Below, one piece after another: positions 22,919 to 31,103 of a DNA stretch of 56,196 bases. The notes beneath the pieces are model-generated. The model did not search any database, was not told the origin of the DNA, and saw only the letters and a list, made by a program, of their open reading frames with translations. Made by a program: the position numbers and the translations under genes. Within the stretch, counting starts at the first letter, position 1, and the number at the start of each line of letters is the position of its first letter. This DNA is from Streptomyces luteolus (lineage in GTDB: Bacteria; Actinomycetota; Actinomycetes; Streptomycetales; Streptomycetaceae), in contig NZ_JASCIS010000051.1 of the NCBI RefSeq assembly GCF_029968015.1, positions 1 through 56,196 of the forward strand, read 5' to 3'.

Positions 22919-25467
22919 CGGGGTCCTTGTCCTTCGTCGTCGGGGTGCGGGGTGTGCTGGGTCTGCGGGGTGTGCTGGGTGTGCGGGGTGTGCTGGGTCT
23001 GCGGGGTGTGCTGGGTGTGCTCGGTGTGCGGTTCGGCGGCCTCGCGGACGGCGCGGGCGCGGTGCCTGCCGGAGCGCAGGGAGGCCATGGTGGCCCGGGC
23101 CGCCTCCGGGGAGCGGCGGCCCGGCAGCTCCCGTACGGGTTCCGGTGCGGTGTCCGCTTCTCGCAGTTCGGGCGCCATGTTCGCCTGGCGTACGCGGCGG
23201 GGGAGGCCGTCTTCGGGGGGAGTTGGGGTCGGCTGCGGGGGCGGGGTCGGGGTCGGGGTCGGGGGCATGGCAGGGGCAGGATCGGGCCGTGGCGTCTGCT
23301 CGGGTTGCGGGCCGGGCTTCGCTCGCCGGGCCGGGAGGGCGTTCGGCGCCTGCGGTTCGTTCGGCACCGCCCGTCGCCCCGTGCGCGCGGGCAGCGGCTC
23401 GGGCTGCTGTTCCGGCAGCGGGCGCAGGCCCGGGTGGGGGGCCTCCAGGAGTTCCTTCGGTACGAAGACGACCGCCGTGATGCCGCCGTAGACCGAGCGC
23501 CGCAGCGTGACGTCCACGCGCTGGCGGTCGGCGAGGCGGTTGACCACGAAGAGGCCCAGCTGGCGGGAGTCGAGGAGGTCGATGTCGGGGGCGTGGATCT
23601 TCTCGTTGGCCGCCGCCAGGGCCTCGTCGCCCATGCCGAGGCCGCGGTCCTCGATCTCCAGGACCGCGCCCGCCCCGACCTCCTCGCCGCGTACCACCAC
23701 GGGCGTGTGCGGGGGCGAGAACTGGGCGGCGTTCTCGGCGAGTTCGGCGACGAGATGGACCAGGTCGGCCACCGCGGAGCCCGCGAGCCGCAGGTCCGGG
23801 ATGTCGTGCAGCCGGACCCGGTCGATGTCGGCGGTCTCGGCGATGCCCGCGCGTACGGCGTCGATCAGCGGGACCGGGTTGCGCCAGGCGCGGCCGGGGG
23901 CCGAGCCGGAGAGGATGAGCAGGGACTCCGCGTGCCGGCGCATGCGGGTCGTCAAGTGGTCGAGGCGGAAGAGGTCTTCGAGGTCGGTGGGGTTCTCGGT
24001 GCGGCGCTCCATGGTGTCGAGGAGTTCCAGCTGGCGGTGGAGCAGCACCTGGCTGCGCCGGGCCAGGCTGACGTACACCCCGGAGACCCCGGTGAGGACG
24101 GCGGCGCGGCCCGCGACGGCGCGCAGGGCGGCGCGCTGCACGGTGGTGAGCGCCGCGCCGACCTGGCCGACCTCGTCCCGGACGGGCGTACGCGCGAGCG
24201 GCGCCTCGGTGTCGAGGTCGACGTCCTCGCCGTTGTGGATGCGGCGCATCGCGGCGGGCAGGCGGGTGGCGGCCAGGTCGAGGGCGCGGTTGCGGAGTCC
24301 GGTGAGGTCGGCGACGAGGCCGCGCCCGATGCGTACGGAGAGGATCAGGGCGAGCACCACGCCGAGCAGGCCGAGGATCACGGCGAGCCCCGAACTGCCC
24401 AGGGTGGCCAGGGAGTACGGCTCCGCGGAGGCGGCCGGGGCGGTGGTGGCGCGCTCGGCGCGGTCGAGTCCGGTGAGCGCGCCCCCGGCGGCGGACCGCC
24501 AGCGCTCGGCGGGTACGGCGCCTGCGGCATCGGCGGCACCGGCGTCGAGGACGGCGTCCTGCGCGGTGTGCAGATCGGTGGCGGCGGTGGAGTCGAGGAC
24601 CTCGCGGTAGGCGGTGGCGTCGCGGGGCGCGAGGTCGGCGGCGGCGCTCCGGGTGAGGTCGCGCTGGAGGGCGACGTCGCCGACGAAGGTGCGGTACTGC
24701 GCCGCGGTCATGGTGCCGTCGGCCTGCGCGGCCCCGTACACCGCGTGCTGGCGGCTCAACGCCTCGCGGGCGCGTGCCAGTTCGAGGACGGCGCGGGTGT
24801 CGGCGGCGGCGCCGGTGCGGTCGGCGCGGGCGAGCGCGGAGCGGACGGCGAAGCCGTGGTCGACGGCGGTGCTGTAGCGGGCGAGCGCGGCGGGACCGGT
24901 GTCCGCCTGCCGTCCGGTGACCGTCTCGGCGCTGTCGAGCAGCCGCTGGATGCGGTCGGGCAGGGTGGCGTCGATGCCGGCGATGTCGGTGCTGCTGGAG
25001 TGGACGCCCGCGCGCAGCGCCGCCGCGGCCTTGTCCGTACGGGACTTGGCCGCGTCGTAGGCGTCGCGGGCGGTGGCGTCGGGGGCCGCGTGCTTGACGA
25101 GGGCGGCGGCTCGCTCGTCCTGGACGGCGCGGGTGAAGTCGGAAACCGGTTGTACGAGCGCCGAGTTGACCTGCTTCAGCTGCTCGGCGTCCGAGACCTG
25201 GGTCGCGGTGGTGACCGCGGCGTGCCCCCAGAGCGCCATCAGGGAGACCACCGGAACCGTCAGCAGGGTGACGACCTTGGCTCGGATGGATTTGGCTCGG
25301 AGGGACTTGGCTCGGAAGGGCTTGGCTCGGAAGGGCTTGCCCCTGAGGGACTCGCCCCTGAGGGACTCGCCTCTGGGGGACTCGGCCGCGGGGGACTCGG
25401 CCCCAGGGGACTCACCCCCGGCTGATGTGCGGCGCAGCCGTTCGGGCAGCGGTTGGCGTACGGGCAT
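22915..25467 (-). CDS. cvnA: Conservon sensor-kinase-like ATPase (CvnA) with repeat-encoded ends
   Basis: 850 aa from the ATG with GAGGAG ten bases upstream; an ATG eight codons earlier is possible. In order: an N-terminal five-residue repeat tract (about 19-63), a TM helix near 66-85, an extracytoplasmic NIT-like helical sensor region (about 90-345), a second TM helix (about 355-380), a HAMP-like linker, a histidine-kinase-like ATPase domain (about 480-690, with LVAELAENAAQFSPP as the N box and DRGLGMGDEAL as G1), and a long Pro/Gln tail ending in 12-residue His/Thr repeats. It lacks a classical phosphorylated-His box, as usual for CvnA. Confidence 0.92.
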   Translation of the reverse strand: MPVRQPLPERLRRTSAGGESPGAESPAAESPRGESLRGESLRGKPFRAKPFRAKSLRAKSIRAKVVTLLTVPVVSLMALWGHAAVTTATQVSDAEQLKQVNSALVQPVSDFTRAVQDERAAALVKHAAPDATARDAYDAAKSRTDKAAAALRAGVHSSSTDIAGIDATLPDRIQRLLDSAETVTGRQADTGPAALARYSTAVDHGFAVRSALARADRTGAAADTRAVLELARAREALSRQHAVYGAAQADGTMTAAQYRTFVGDVALQRDLTRSAAADLAPRDATAYREVLDSTAATDLHTAQDAVLDAGAADAAGAVPAERWRSAAGGALTGLDRAERATTAPAASAEPYSLATLGSSGLAVILGLLGVVLALILSVRIGRGLVADLTGLRNRALDLAATRLPAAMRRIHNGEDVDLDTEAPLARTPVRDEVGQVGAALTTVQRAALRAVAGRAAVLTGVSGVYVSLARRSQVLLHRQLELLDTMERRTENPTDLEDLFRLDHLTTRMRRHAESLLILSGSAPGRAWRNPVPLIDAVRAGIAETADIDRVRLHDIPDLRLAGSAVADLVHLVAELAENAAQFSPPHTPVVVRGEEVGAGAVLEIEDRGLGMGDEALAAANEKIHAPDIDLLDSRQLGLFVVNRLADRQRVDVTLRRSVYGGITAVVFVPKELLEAPHPGLRPLPEQQPEPLPARTGRRAVPNEPQAPNALPARRAKPGPQPEQTPRPDPAPAMPPTPTPTPPPQPTPTPPEDGLPRRVRQANMAPELREADTAPEPVRELPGRRSPEAARATMASLRSGRHRARAVREAAEPHTEHTQHTPQTQHTPHTQHTPQTQHTPHPDDEGQGPR
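22945..23016. repeat. 18-bp tandem repeat in the cvnA 3' end
   Basis: Four units (22945, 22963, 22981, 22999) alternate GTG and CTG at the first codon and share GCGGGGTGTGCTGGGT. They encode alternating Gln/His-Thr-Pro units of the CvnA tail. Confidence 0.9.
25279..25413. repeat. 15-bp tandem repeat in the cvnA 5' end
   Basis: Nine units of the form GGCTCGGAAGGGCTT, grading into GCCCCTGAGGGACTC, encode five-residue units that change from acidic/Ser (ESPAA) to basic (RAKSL) toward the membrane helix. Unit changes keep frame and would shift the charge of the cytosolic N-terminus. Confidence 0.88.
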
Positions 25468-25558
25468 GACGGAGTGGCTCCTCGACAGCACGCGGTGGTG
25501 CGGGAGTTGAGCGGGCGAGGGGACGGCACGCCCTGAGGGAAGTACGGAAGGGAATGGA

Positions 25559-25581
25559 GGGGAGGGGAGGGAGGGGAGGGG
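25559..25581 (+). other. Potential G-quadruplex between the MHYT gene and cvnA
   Basis: Five G-tracts of 3-4 (GGGG-A-GGGG-A-GGG-A-GGGG-A-GGGG) with single-A loops lie on the plus strand, the template strand for the two flanking minus-strand genes. Single-base loops give the most stable G4 class. The rest of the 138-base gap holds nothing else I recognise. Confidence 0.6.
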
Positions 25582-25605
25582 AGTGCAGGGAAGGAACGTC
25601 GACGC

Positions 25606-26388
25606 TCAGGTCGCCGGGAGCTCCACCTCGTGCAGCGGACGGGCCGCGGCCGCGTTCTCGGCGCTCTCCCGTGCGGTCGGCGACAGCGCGACGAAGGCGC
25701 AGGTCAGGAAGAGGAACGAGCCGAGCACGACGGCGAGCGGCAGGATGAACGCGGGTGCGCTGGCGCCGGTGAGAGGCTCGGTGCTCGCACGTACGGAGAC
25801 GGAGACCGCGGCCATGCCGGTGTAGTGCATGCTGCTCACGGCCAGCCCCATGACGAGGGCGGCGGCTGCCGCGACCATCGGTCCGCGTACGGCGAGCGCG
25901 GCCCACAGGGCGGCGGACGCGGCGACGACGGCGATGACGACGGACGCCGCGACGAGCGTCGGGTCGTACGTGAGGCTGCCGTTGAGCTCCACGGCGGCCA
26001 TGCCGATGTAGTGCATCGCGGCGACGCCGAGTCCGGTGCCGAGGCCGCCGAGGAGGACGGAGCGGGCGCGGGACCCGCCGTATCCGGCGATGAAGACGCC
26101 CGCGCCGACGACGGCGATGGCCACGACGAGGCTCAGCAGGGTGAGCGGGATGTCGTAACGGATCGGTGTGCCCTCGACCTTGTAGCCGAGCATCGCGATG
26201 AAGTGCATCGTCCAGATGCCCGCGCCGATCGCGGCGGACGCGGTGATCAGCCAGTTCCTCTTGGCCCGCCCCCCGGCGGCCAGGGCCCGTACGGTGCAGC
26301 GCAGTCCGAGCGCTGCCCCCACGACGGCCATGACGTACGACAGGACTGGCGTGATCCAGCCACCGTCCATGTGGTGCATGTGACCCAC
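25606..26388 (-). CDS. MHYT-domain membrane sensor protein
   Basis: 260 aa from GTG, with GAGAGGG five bases upstream. Six to seven transmembrane helices. MHYT repeats at 61 (MHFIAM), 125 (MHYIGM) and 187 (MHYTGM) are the family's Met/His pairs, proposed to bind copper and sense O2, CO or NO. No GGDEF, EAL or kinase domain is attached, so it is a stand-alone sensor or channel-like unit. It is immediately upstream of cvnA on the same strand, which suggests, but does not prove, that it feeds the conservon. Confidence 0.9.
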   Translation of the reverse strand: MGHMHHMDGGWITPVLSYVMAVVGAALGLRCTVRALAAGGRAKRNWLITASAAIGAGIWTMHFIAMLGYKVEGTPIRYDIPLTLLSLVVAIAVVGAGVFIAGYGGSRARSVLLGGLGTGLGVAAMHYIGMAAVELNGSLTYDPTLVAASVVIAVVAASAALWAALAVRGPMVAAAAALVMGLAVSSMHYTGMAAVSVSVRASTEPLTGASAPAFILPLAVVLGSFLFLTCAFVALSPTARESAENAAAARPLHEVELPAT

Positions 26389-26550
26389 GGTTTCCCTCTC
26401 GCTTCGAGCGGTCGACCCCCCGGTCGGACGGGAACCTAGCACGCACCGAATCTCCGCACGATCTCCGCACGCGGGCCGGAAATTCGGGCGAAATTACGCG
26501 CTACCAATGAGTAAGCCCCGGGTTCAAGGGCCCTACGGGGAAAGGGAAAT

Positions 26551-26568
26551 CGGCCCGCCTCCGGGCCG
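26551..26568 (-). terminator. Weak hairpin downstream of the asparaginase gene
   Basis: CGGCCCG-CCTC-CGGGCCG is followed on the minus strand by ATTTCCCTTT. It lies about 100 bases beyond the asparaginase stop in a 281-base gap that otherwise holds the MHYT leader. Confidence 0.4.
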
Positions 26569-26669
26569 GTGCGACTCTTGTCACGCCACGCCTCGGGGTG
26601 CTTCGGACATACGGGACCAGGCCCGACTCGGGCATTTCCGGCGGATGTTTTCGGCCAGGACGCGTCGGC

Positions 26670-27650
26670 TCAGGCGTACCGCGAGAACGTCTCCGCGATG
26701 TCCTTCGGCGTCACGTCCGCCGTCATCAGCAGGAGCCGCAGCAACACCCGCGCCTTGTACGGGTCGAGGAATCCGGCGTTGATGAGGCCGCGCCGCTGGA
26801 GATCGGTCTCGGAGCCGGGGGCGCCGTAGGTGTGCCGGAGCACGGAGCCGGCGCCGGTGCGGGAGGCGAGGACGACCGGGATGCGGGTGGCGAGGTCGCC
26901 GAGGACCGGCGCGAGGTCGGCCGGTACGTGCCCCACGCCGAAGCCCGCGACGACCAGGCCCGCGACGTCCTCGCCGAGGCGGGTGAGCGCGTGGCCGTCG
27001 TCGTCGAGGGTGACGGTGTGCAGGGCGACGCGGGCGGGTACGGCCGTGCCGGGGGTGAGCGGGGTGCGGCGGGGCGGGCGGGTCAGGATGCGGGGCGTGC
27101 CCTCGATGACGTGGCCGACGGGGCCCGTGTCGGGAGACGTGAACGCGGCCGTGCTGGTGGCGTGCGTCTTGCGGACCGCTCGGGCGGCGTGGATCGCGTC
27201 GCCCAGGACGACGAGCGCGCCCAGGTCGCGGGCGTCGTCGGCGGCGGCGACGCGGGCGGCGGCGAGCAGGTTGGCGGGCCCGTCGGGGCCCGCGAGGGTG
27301 GGGTTGCGCATGGCGCCGGTGAGGACGAACGGCTCGGGGTGCGGCCACACCAGGTCGATGAGGAAGGCGCTCTCCTCCAGGGTGTCGGTGCCCTGGGTGA
27401 CGACGACGCCGCGGGCGCCCCCGCGCAGCGCCTTGGAGGCCTGCTCGACCAGGTCGAGGAGGTGCCGGAAGGTGAGGTTGGCGCTGGGGACGGCCCGGGT
27501 GTCGTGGACGTCCAGCGGAATGTCAAGCCCGGGGACGGCCGCGGTCAGGTCGGCGCCGGTGAGGCGGGTGACGACGGTGCCGCCGCGCTCGTCCGCCCTG
27601 GCGCCCGCCATCGCGATGGTCCCGCCGAGGGTGAACAGGGCTACGGTCAT
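26670..27650 (-). CDS. L-asparaginase (type I/II amidohydrolase family)
   Basis: A 326-aa cytosolic asparaginase/glutaminase-family enzyme that releases ammonia from asparagine. TLGGTIA at 7-13 contains the nucleophile Thr11; TQGTDTLEE (85-93) carries the second Thr-Asp pair. There is no signal peptide. The next gene upstream on the same strand (FN3 lipoprotein) ends 40 bases away, so they may share a transcript. Its place between glnA and glnII fits nitrogen supply. Specificity for Asn versus Gln is not shown. Confidence 0.9.
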   Translation of the reverse strand: MTVALFTLGGTIAMAGARADERGGTVVTRLTGADLTAAVPGLDIPLDVHDTRAVPSANLTFRHLLDLVEQASKALRGGARGVVVTQGTDTLEESAFLIDLVWPHPEPFVLTGAMRNPTLAGPDGPANLLAAARVAAADDARDLGALVVLGDAIHAARAVRKTHATSTAAFTSPDTGPVGHVIEGTPRILTRPPRRTPLTPGTAVPARVALHTVTLDDDGHALTRLGEDVAGLVVAGFGVGHVPADLAPVLGDLATRIPVVLASRTGAGSVLRHTYGAPGSETDLQRRGLINAGFLDPYKARVLLRLLLMTADVTPKDIAETFSRYA

Positions 27651-27690
27651 GGGGAGTTCCCTTTCGAGGCGGGCGCGCGGCACGCCGAGG

Positions 27691-28692
27691 CTACTGGCCC
27701 GTGCTGCCCGTGCTGCCCGTGGTCACCGTGCGCTCCTCGGAGAACGCGCCCCAGTTGCCGTCGGGCAGCTTGGCGCGCAGCTTCACGCGGTACGTCTGGC
27801 CTGCCTCGCGGCTGATGAAGAAGCTGTGCTCCGCCCGGCCTTCGGGTGCCTCGGCGCCCCACATCAAGGTCGTGGCGGGTCTGCCGTTGAGGTGGATCTG
27901 GTACTCGCTGACGTCTCCCCCGGTGTCGGGCGGGGTCCAGGACAGGTCGAGGTGGTGGGCGCCGTCGTCGGCGTGCGTGGTGACGCGGAATCCGGTGGGT
28001 GCGGTGTCCTTCGACGTGTCCTCGGCGCCGTCGGGTGCCTCGGCCGTGGTGAGACCGGCGGCGTCACCGGCGCGGGAGCTGTTGTCGGCGGCGTCCCTGG
28101 CCTTGACCGTGAAGGTGTAGTCGGTGCCGGGGCGAAGTCCCGTGACCAGAGCGGCGGTCGAGTCTCCGTTGACGCTGTGGATCTTCGAGCCGCGCTGGTA
28201 GATGTCGTACGAGGTGACCTCCTCGTTGTCGGTCGACGCGCGCCAGGACAGGGTGGCCGCGCGGGGGCCGGAGGCGCGGGCGCGCAAGTGGGTGGGTGCG
28301 GTGGGCGGTTCGTGGTCGGTGGTGGTGTGCGCGCGGGTGGTGACGGTGACGGGGCGGCTCAGGGGTGAGGCGGCGCCGTCGTCGCCCTTGGCGCGGACGG
28401 TGAACTTGTAGGTGGCGGCGGGTTTCAGGCCCGTGATGTCGACCATCAGGCGGTCGGCTGGGACGGTCCTGACGCGGGTCTTGCCTCGGTAGATCTCGTA
28501 CGCCGTGACGTCTCCCGTCGCCGCCTTGTTCCACATGACGTGGACCGAAGTGGCGCTGGACGCCTGGACGGTGAGGCCGCGCGGCGCGACGAGTTCCGGC
28601 TCCGCCGCCCTGGTGTCAGTGGCGCAGCCGGTCAGCGTGGCGCCGAGGACTGCGGCCAGGGTTGCGGGGACGAGGAGCCGGGTGCGTCGCAC
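27691..28692 (-). CDS. Lipoprotein with three fibronectin type III domains
   Basis: 333 aa from GTG with GGAAGG upstream. The signal peptide ends at lipobox LTGC (cysteine about residue 23), so it is lipid-anchored outside the membrane. Three FN3 modules follow at about 36-118, 130-212 and 228-320, each with the family Tyr/Trp pattern (for example ITGLKPAATYKFTVRAK). FN3 modules in actinobacteria usually accompany polysaccharide hydrolases; here no catalytic domain is present, so an adhesive or binding role is likely. It is probably cotranscribed with the asparaginase gene. Confidence 0.85.
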   Translation of the reverse strand: MRRTRLLVPATLAAVLGATLTGCATDTRAAEPELVAPRGLTVQASSATSVHVMWNKAATGDVTAYEIYRGKTRVRTVPADRLMVDITGLKPAATYKFTVRAKGDDGAASPLSRPVTVTTRAHTTTDHEPPTAPTHLRARASGPRAATLSWRASTDNEEVTSYDIYQRGSKIHSVNGDSTAALVTGLRPGTDYTFTVKARDAADNSSRAGDAAGLTTAEAPDGAEDTSKDTAPTGFRVTTHADDGAHHLDLSWTPPDTGGDVSEYQIHLNGRPATTLMWGAEAPEGRAEHSFFISREAGQTYRVKLRAKLPDGNWGAFSEERTVTTGSTGSTGQ

Positions 28693-28717
28693 GGTGCGGC
28701 CTTCCGCTCGACAGCAT

Positions 28718-28768
28718 GGGTCTGGAGCGAGCATTGGTCTGGAGCATTGCTCTGGAGCATTGGTCTGG
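28718..28768. repeat. 13-bp tandem repeat upstream of the FN3 gene
   Basis: Units of GGTCTGGAGCATT, the first with a 4-base insertion, lie in the 5' leader region of the lipoprotein gene, 26 bases upstream of its start. Confidence 0.75.
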
Positions 28769-28863
28769 ACATGTTTGCCGCACTGTCGTGGGCAGTTCAA
28801 GAGGGCGGTCGGGATGGACCCTCGGCGCCCACGGGTGCGGGACCGCGAACCTCGCGGCCCCGC

Positions 28864-28890
28864 GACTGCCGTGACTGCCGTGACTGCCGT
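28864..28890. repeat. 9-bp tandem repeat downstream of the 95-aa gene
   Basis: Three exact GACTGCCGT units, with degenerate copies running on to 28914, just short of the stop of the small gene at 28918. Confidence 0.75.
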
Positions 28891-28917
28891 GCGGTTACTG
28901 CCGTGACCGCCGTAACG

Positions 28918-29205
28918 TCAGCGGCTGTAACGCATCAGCGCGCGGACCATGTGGCAGGTGATGTCCGACGGCGGGTGCACACCGACGAGTTCGGCCGTGC
29001 TGCGTATCTTGCGGTTGTTCGCCTGCTCCGCGCGGAGCACGCCCGAGTCGAGCAGGGCGATGGCGAGACGCATGGCCTTCAGGCGGCGGTTGTGCATGAT
29101 GTAGAACTCGCGGGGGCGGCCCGCGGGGAGCGGCTGCTTCAGCAGCGGCATGTACGGAAGGTCGATCGGCAAGGGCTTCGGGACAGCGGACAGGACTGCG
29201 GCCAT
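28918..29205 (-). CDS. Conserved hypothetical protein, 95 aa
   Basis: It begins MAAVLSAVPKPLPIDLPYMP and contains GRPREFYIMHNRRLKAMRLA and a helical LLDSGVLRAEQANNRKIRS segment. It is basic and probably cytosolic. AGGAGG lies six bases before this ATG; an ATG two codons upstream sits directly on that site and is less likely. The length and even composition look like a real conserved gene, but I do not recognise the family. It is divergent from an ArsC-like gene across 172 bases. Confidence 0.7.
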   Translation of the reverse strand: MAAVLSAVPKPLPIDLPYMPLLKQPLPAGRPREFYIMHNRRLKAMRLAIALLDSGVLRAEQANNRKIRSTAELVGVHPPSDITCHMVRALMRYSR

Positions 29206-29377
29206 GAACATCCTCCTGGGTGGTCGGGGGTGGGACACACCGCTTCCGCGGCAGTGCCCAACCCGTCTCGAACACTGCTTCTATTCTACGACCCACCACT
29301 GACAATCGCCCCTGGCCACAAGGGCGTTGAGGCCCGCCGAGACCCCTCGTAGCGGAGTGCGGGCTTACGCTTGCGGC

Positions 29378-29746
29378 ATGGAGATCTGGATCAACCCGGC
29401 CTGCTCGAAGTGCCGCAGCGCGGTGCGGCTGCTCGACGAGGAAGGCGCGTCGTACACGGTGCGCCGCTACCTGGAGGACGTGCCCGGCGAGGACGAGATC
29501 CGCGCCGTACTCGACCGGCTCGGGCTCGAACCGTGGGACATCACCCGCACCCAGGAAACGGCCGCGAAGGAGCTGAACCTCAAGGACCGCGAGGAGTGGC
29601 CGCGCGAGGCCGCCGCTCGCGACCGCTGGATCGCCGCGCTCGCCGCGCACCCGAAGCTGATCCAGCGCCCGATCATCACGGCGGACGACGGCACCGCTGT
29701 GGTGGCCCGCACGGACGAGGCGGTACGAGACGCACTCAGCCGCTGA
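29378..29746 (+). CDS. ArsC/Spx-family thioredoxin-fold protein
   Basis: 122 aa. It begins MEIWINPACSKCRSA with a CxxC at residues 9-12 at the start of the thioredoxin-like fold, followed by the family helices and QRPIITADDGTAVVARTDEAV near the end, which matches the ArsC RPI motif region. It could be an arsenate reductase or a YffB/Spx-like redox protein. No ars genes are adjacent, so arsenic detoxification is not supported by context. Confidence 0.85.
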   Translation: MEIWINPACSKCRSAVRLLDEEGASYTVRRYLEDVPGEDEIRAVLDRLGLEPWDITRTQETAAKELNLKDREEWPREAAARDRWIAALAAHPKLIQRPIITADDGTAVVARTDEAVRDALSR

Positions 29747-29770
29747 CGCTCTCTCTCCCCCCCGCCAGGC

Positions 29771-30029
29771 CCTGGGGCCCGTCTCCCCGATCTTCGCGGG
29801 TCCACGACTCCCCCAGCCCCCGGCCGGGAGGTGCCCCCAGAGCACGCTCCCCCAGCCTCCGGCCGGGGGGGGACCCCCAGAGCACACTCCCCAAGCCCTC
29901 GGCTCCTCCCAGCATTCGGCCGGGAGGTGCCCCAGAGCAGGGGGCCCTCAGAGCAGGGGCCCTCAGAGCAGCGGGGACCCTCATGGCGCCGCGGCCTGGT
30001 CCGCGAAGATCGGGAAGACGGGCCCTGGG
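29771..30029. repeat. Repeat-rich gene-free region with a long-range inverted repeat
   Basis: Between convergent genes. Arms 29771-29799 and 30001-30029 are complementary at 26 of 29 positions. Between them lie three imperfect copies of CCCCCAGC...GGCCGGGAGG...CCCCCAGAGCA and two of GGGGCCCTCAGAGCA. The same unit type forms the insertion in the composite repeat at 1877-1952. No gene is seen in this stretch. Confidence 0.7.
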
Positions 30030-30084
30030 CGTGTCCGTGAAGTCCCGCCTGCCCCGCGGGCGACGACGGGAATTCACGGACACG
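30030..30084. terminator. Hairpin between the convergent ArsC-like and Gfo/Idh/MocA genes
   Basis: Arms 30030-30047 and 30067-30084 pair over 18 positions with one mismatch (CGTGTCCGTGAA at the base), with an inner GCCC/GGGC helix. It lies 13 bases beyond the stop of the minus-strand gene. Confidence 0.7.
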
Positions 30085-30097
30085 ACCTGGCCGAGCG

Positions 30098-31024
30098 TCA
30101 GCCCAGCAAGCCCTCCGCCACCGCGAGGATCTCCGTCACGCGCAGCCCGAACCGCACGTCACAGGCGTGCGGGATGCCCGTGCGGGCGGCGGTCAGGAGA
30201 GCGTCGACGGCGCGCGCGTACGCGTCGACCGGTCCCTCGCCCCACACCTCGGGCAGGGTGGCCACGCCGGACGCGCCGCGCAGCTCGACCGTCACACCAC
30301 CCGCCTTCTCCGGCGCCGTCAGGCTCAGCGTGGCGACCGAGGAGGCGCCCGAGTGGTGCCGCAGCAGCAGGTGCGTGGTGTCGAGGGGGCCGCGCGCCGC
30401 CGTCACCGAGGTCACGTCGCCGAGCGCGGGCACAAGGAGCGACAGGGCGTGCGGCCCCACGTCCCACAGCGCGCCCTTCTCGTGCCGCCAGGGCGAAGCG
30501 GGGTACGGGGAGGTCGTGTCCGGCGCGAAGATGCTGCCGAGCCACTCGGCCCGGCCCGTGAACCAGCCGTCCGCCGCTACCTGTTCGGCCAGCCACGGGC
30601 CGCTCGCCGCCGAGAAGCGCAACGTGAAGAAGACGACGGAGGCGACGGAGGCGGCCGCGTCGACGAGGTCCCGCGCGACGGCCACATCGGTCGCGACCGG
30701 CTTGTCCAGCAGCAGATGCCGCCCGGCCCGCGCCGCGCGTGCGGCGATGTGCGCCTGTACGTCGGGCGGCAGCGCGAACGCGGCCACGTCGACGTCGGCG
30801 ATCAGGGCGTCCACCTCCCTGTACGCGCGCGTGGCGAGCTCCGTCGCCAGCTCGCCGGCCGCCTCGGGCCTGCGGCCCCACACCCCGGTGAGCTCCACGT
30901 CGGGGTGCGCGGCGAGCGCCGGGCCGTGCACACGCGCGGCCCAGGGCCCCGTGCCGAACAGGCCGACGCGCAGCGGCTCCGCAGGAGCCTGGGGAGCCTC
31001 GGGTGTCATCGGTGGTGTCGCCAT
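30098..31024 (-). CDS. Gfo/Idh/MocA family oxidoreductase
   Basis: A 308-aa NAD(P)-dependent sugar or polyol dehydrogenase-type protein. The Rossmann motif GLFGTGPWA is at 21-29, DKPVA replaces the usual EKP, and a C-terminal GFO/MocA substrate domain runs from about 125. ATG five codons downstream is an alternative start. It is divergent from glnII, with the GlnR box between them. The substrate is unknown; a link to nitrogen control is only positional. Confidence 0.88.
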   Translation of the reverse strand: MATPPMTPEAPQAPAEPLRVGLFGTGPWAARVHGPALAAHPDVELTGVWGRRPEAAGELATELATRAYREVDALIADVDVAAFALPPDVQAHIAARAARAGRHLLLDKPVATDVAVARDLVDAAASVASVVFFTLRFSAASGPWLAEQVAADGWFTGRAEWLGSIFAPDTTSPYPASPWRHEKGALWDVGPHALSLLVPALGDVTSVTAARGPLDTTHLLLRHHSGASSVATLSLTAPEKAGGVTVELRGASGVATLPEVWGEGPVDAYARAVDALLTAARTGIPHACDVRFGLRVTEILAVAEGLLG

Positions 31025-31103
31025 GCCGCCCAGTCAATCGCGTATACGACGCACCTGACCACCGGAGCCGGGCAGCTGACGTGTCACGCGAGCGGCGAGC
31101 CGC

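Noticed and set aside
29327..29377. An upstream start for the ArsC-like protein
   Set aside because: It adds 17 residues before the thioredoxin-fold start MEIWINPACSKC and has no better ribosome site.
29831..30040. Short plus-strand frames in the repeat-rich spacer
   Set aside because: They are translations of Pro/Ser/Gly-rich repeats without ribosome sites or family resemblance.
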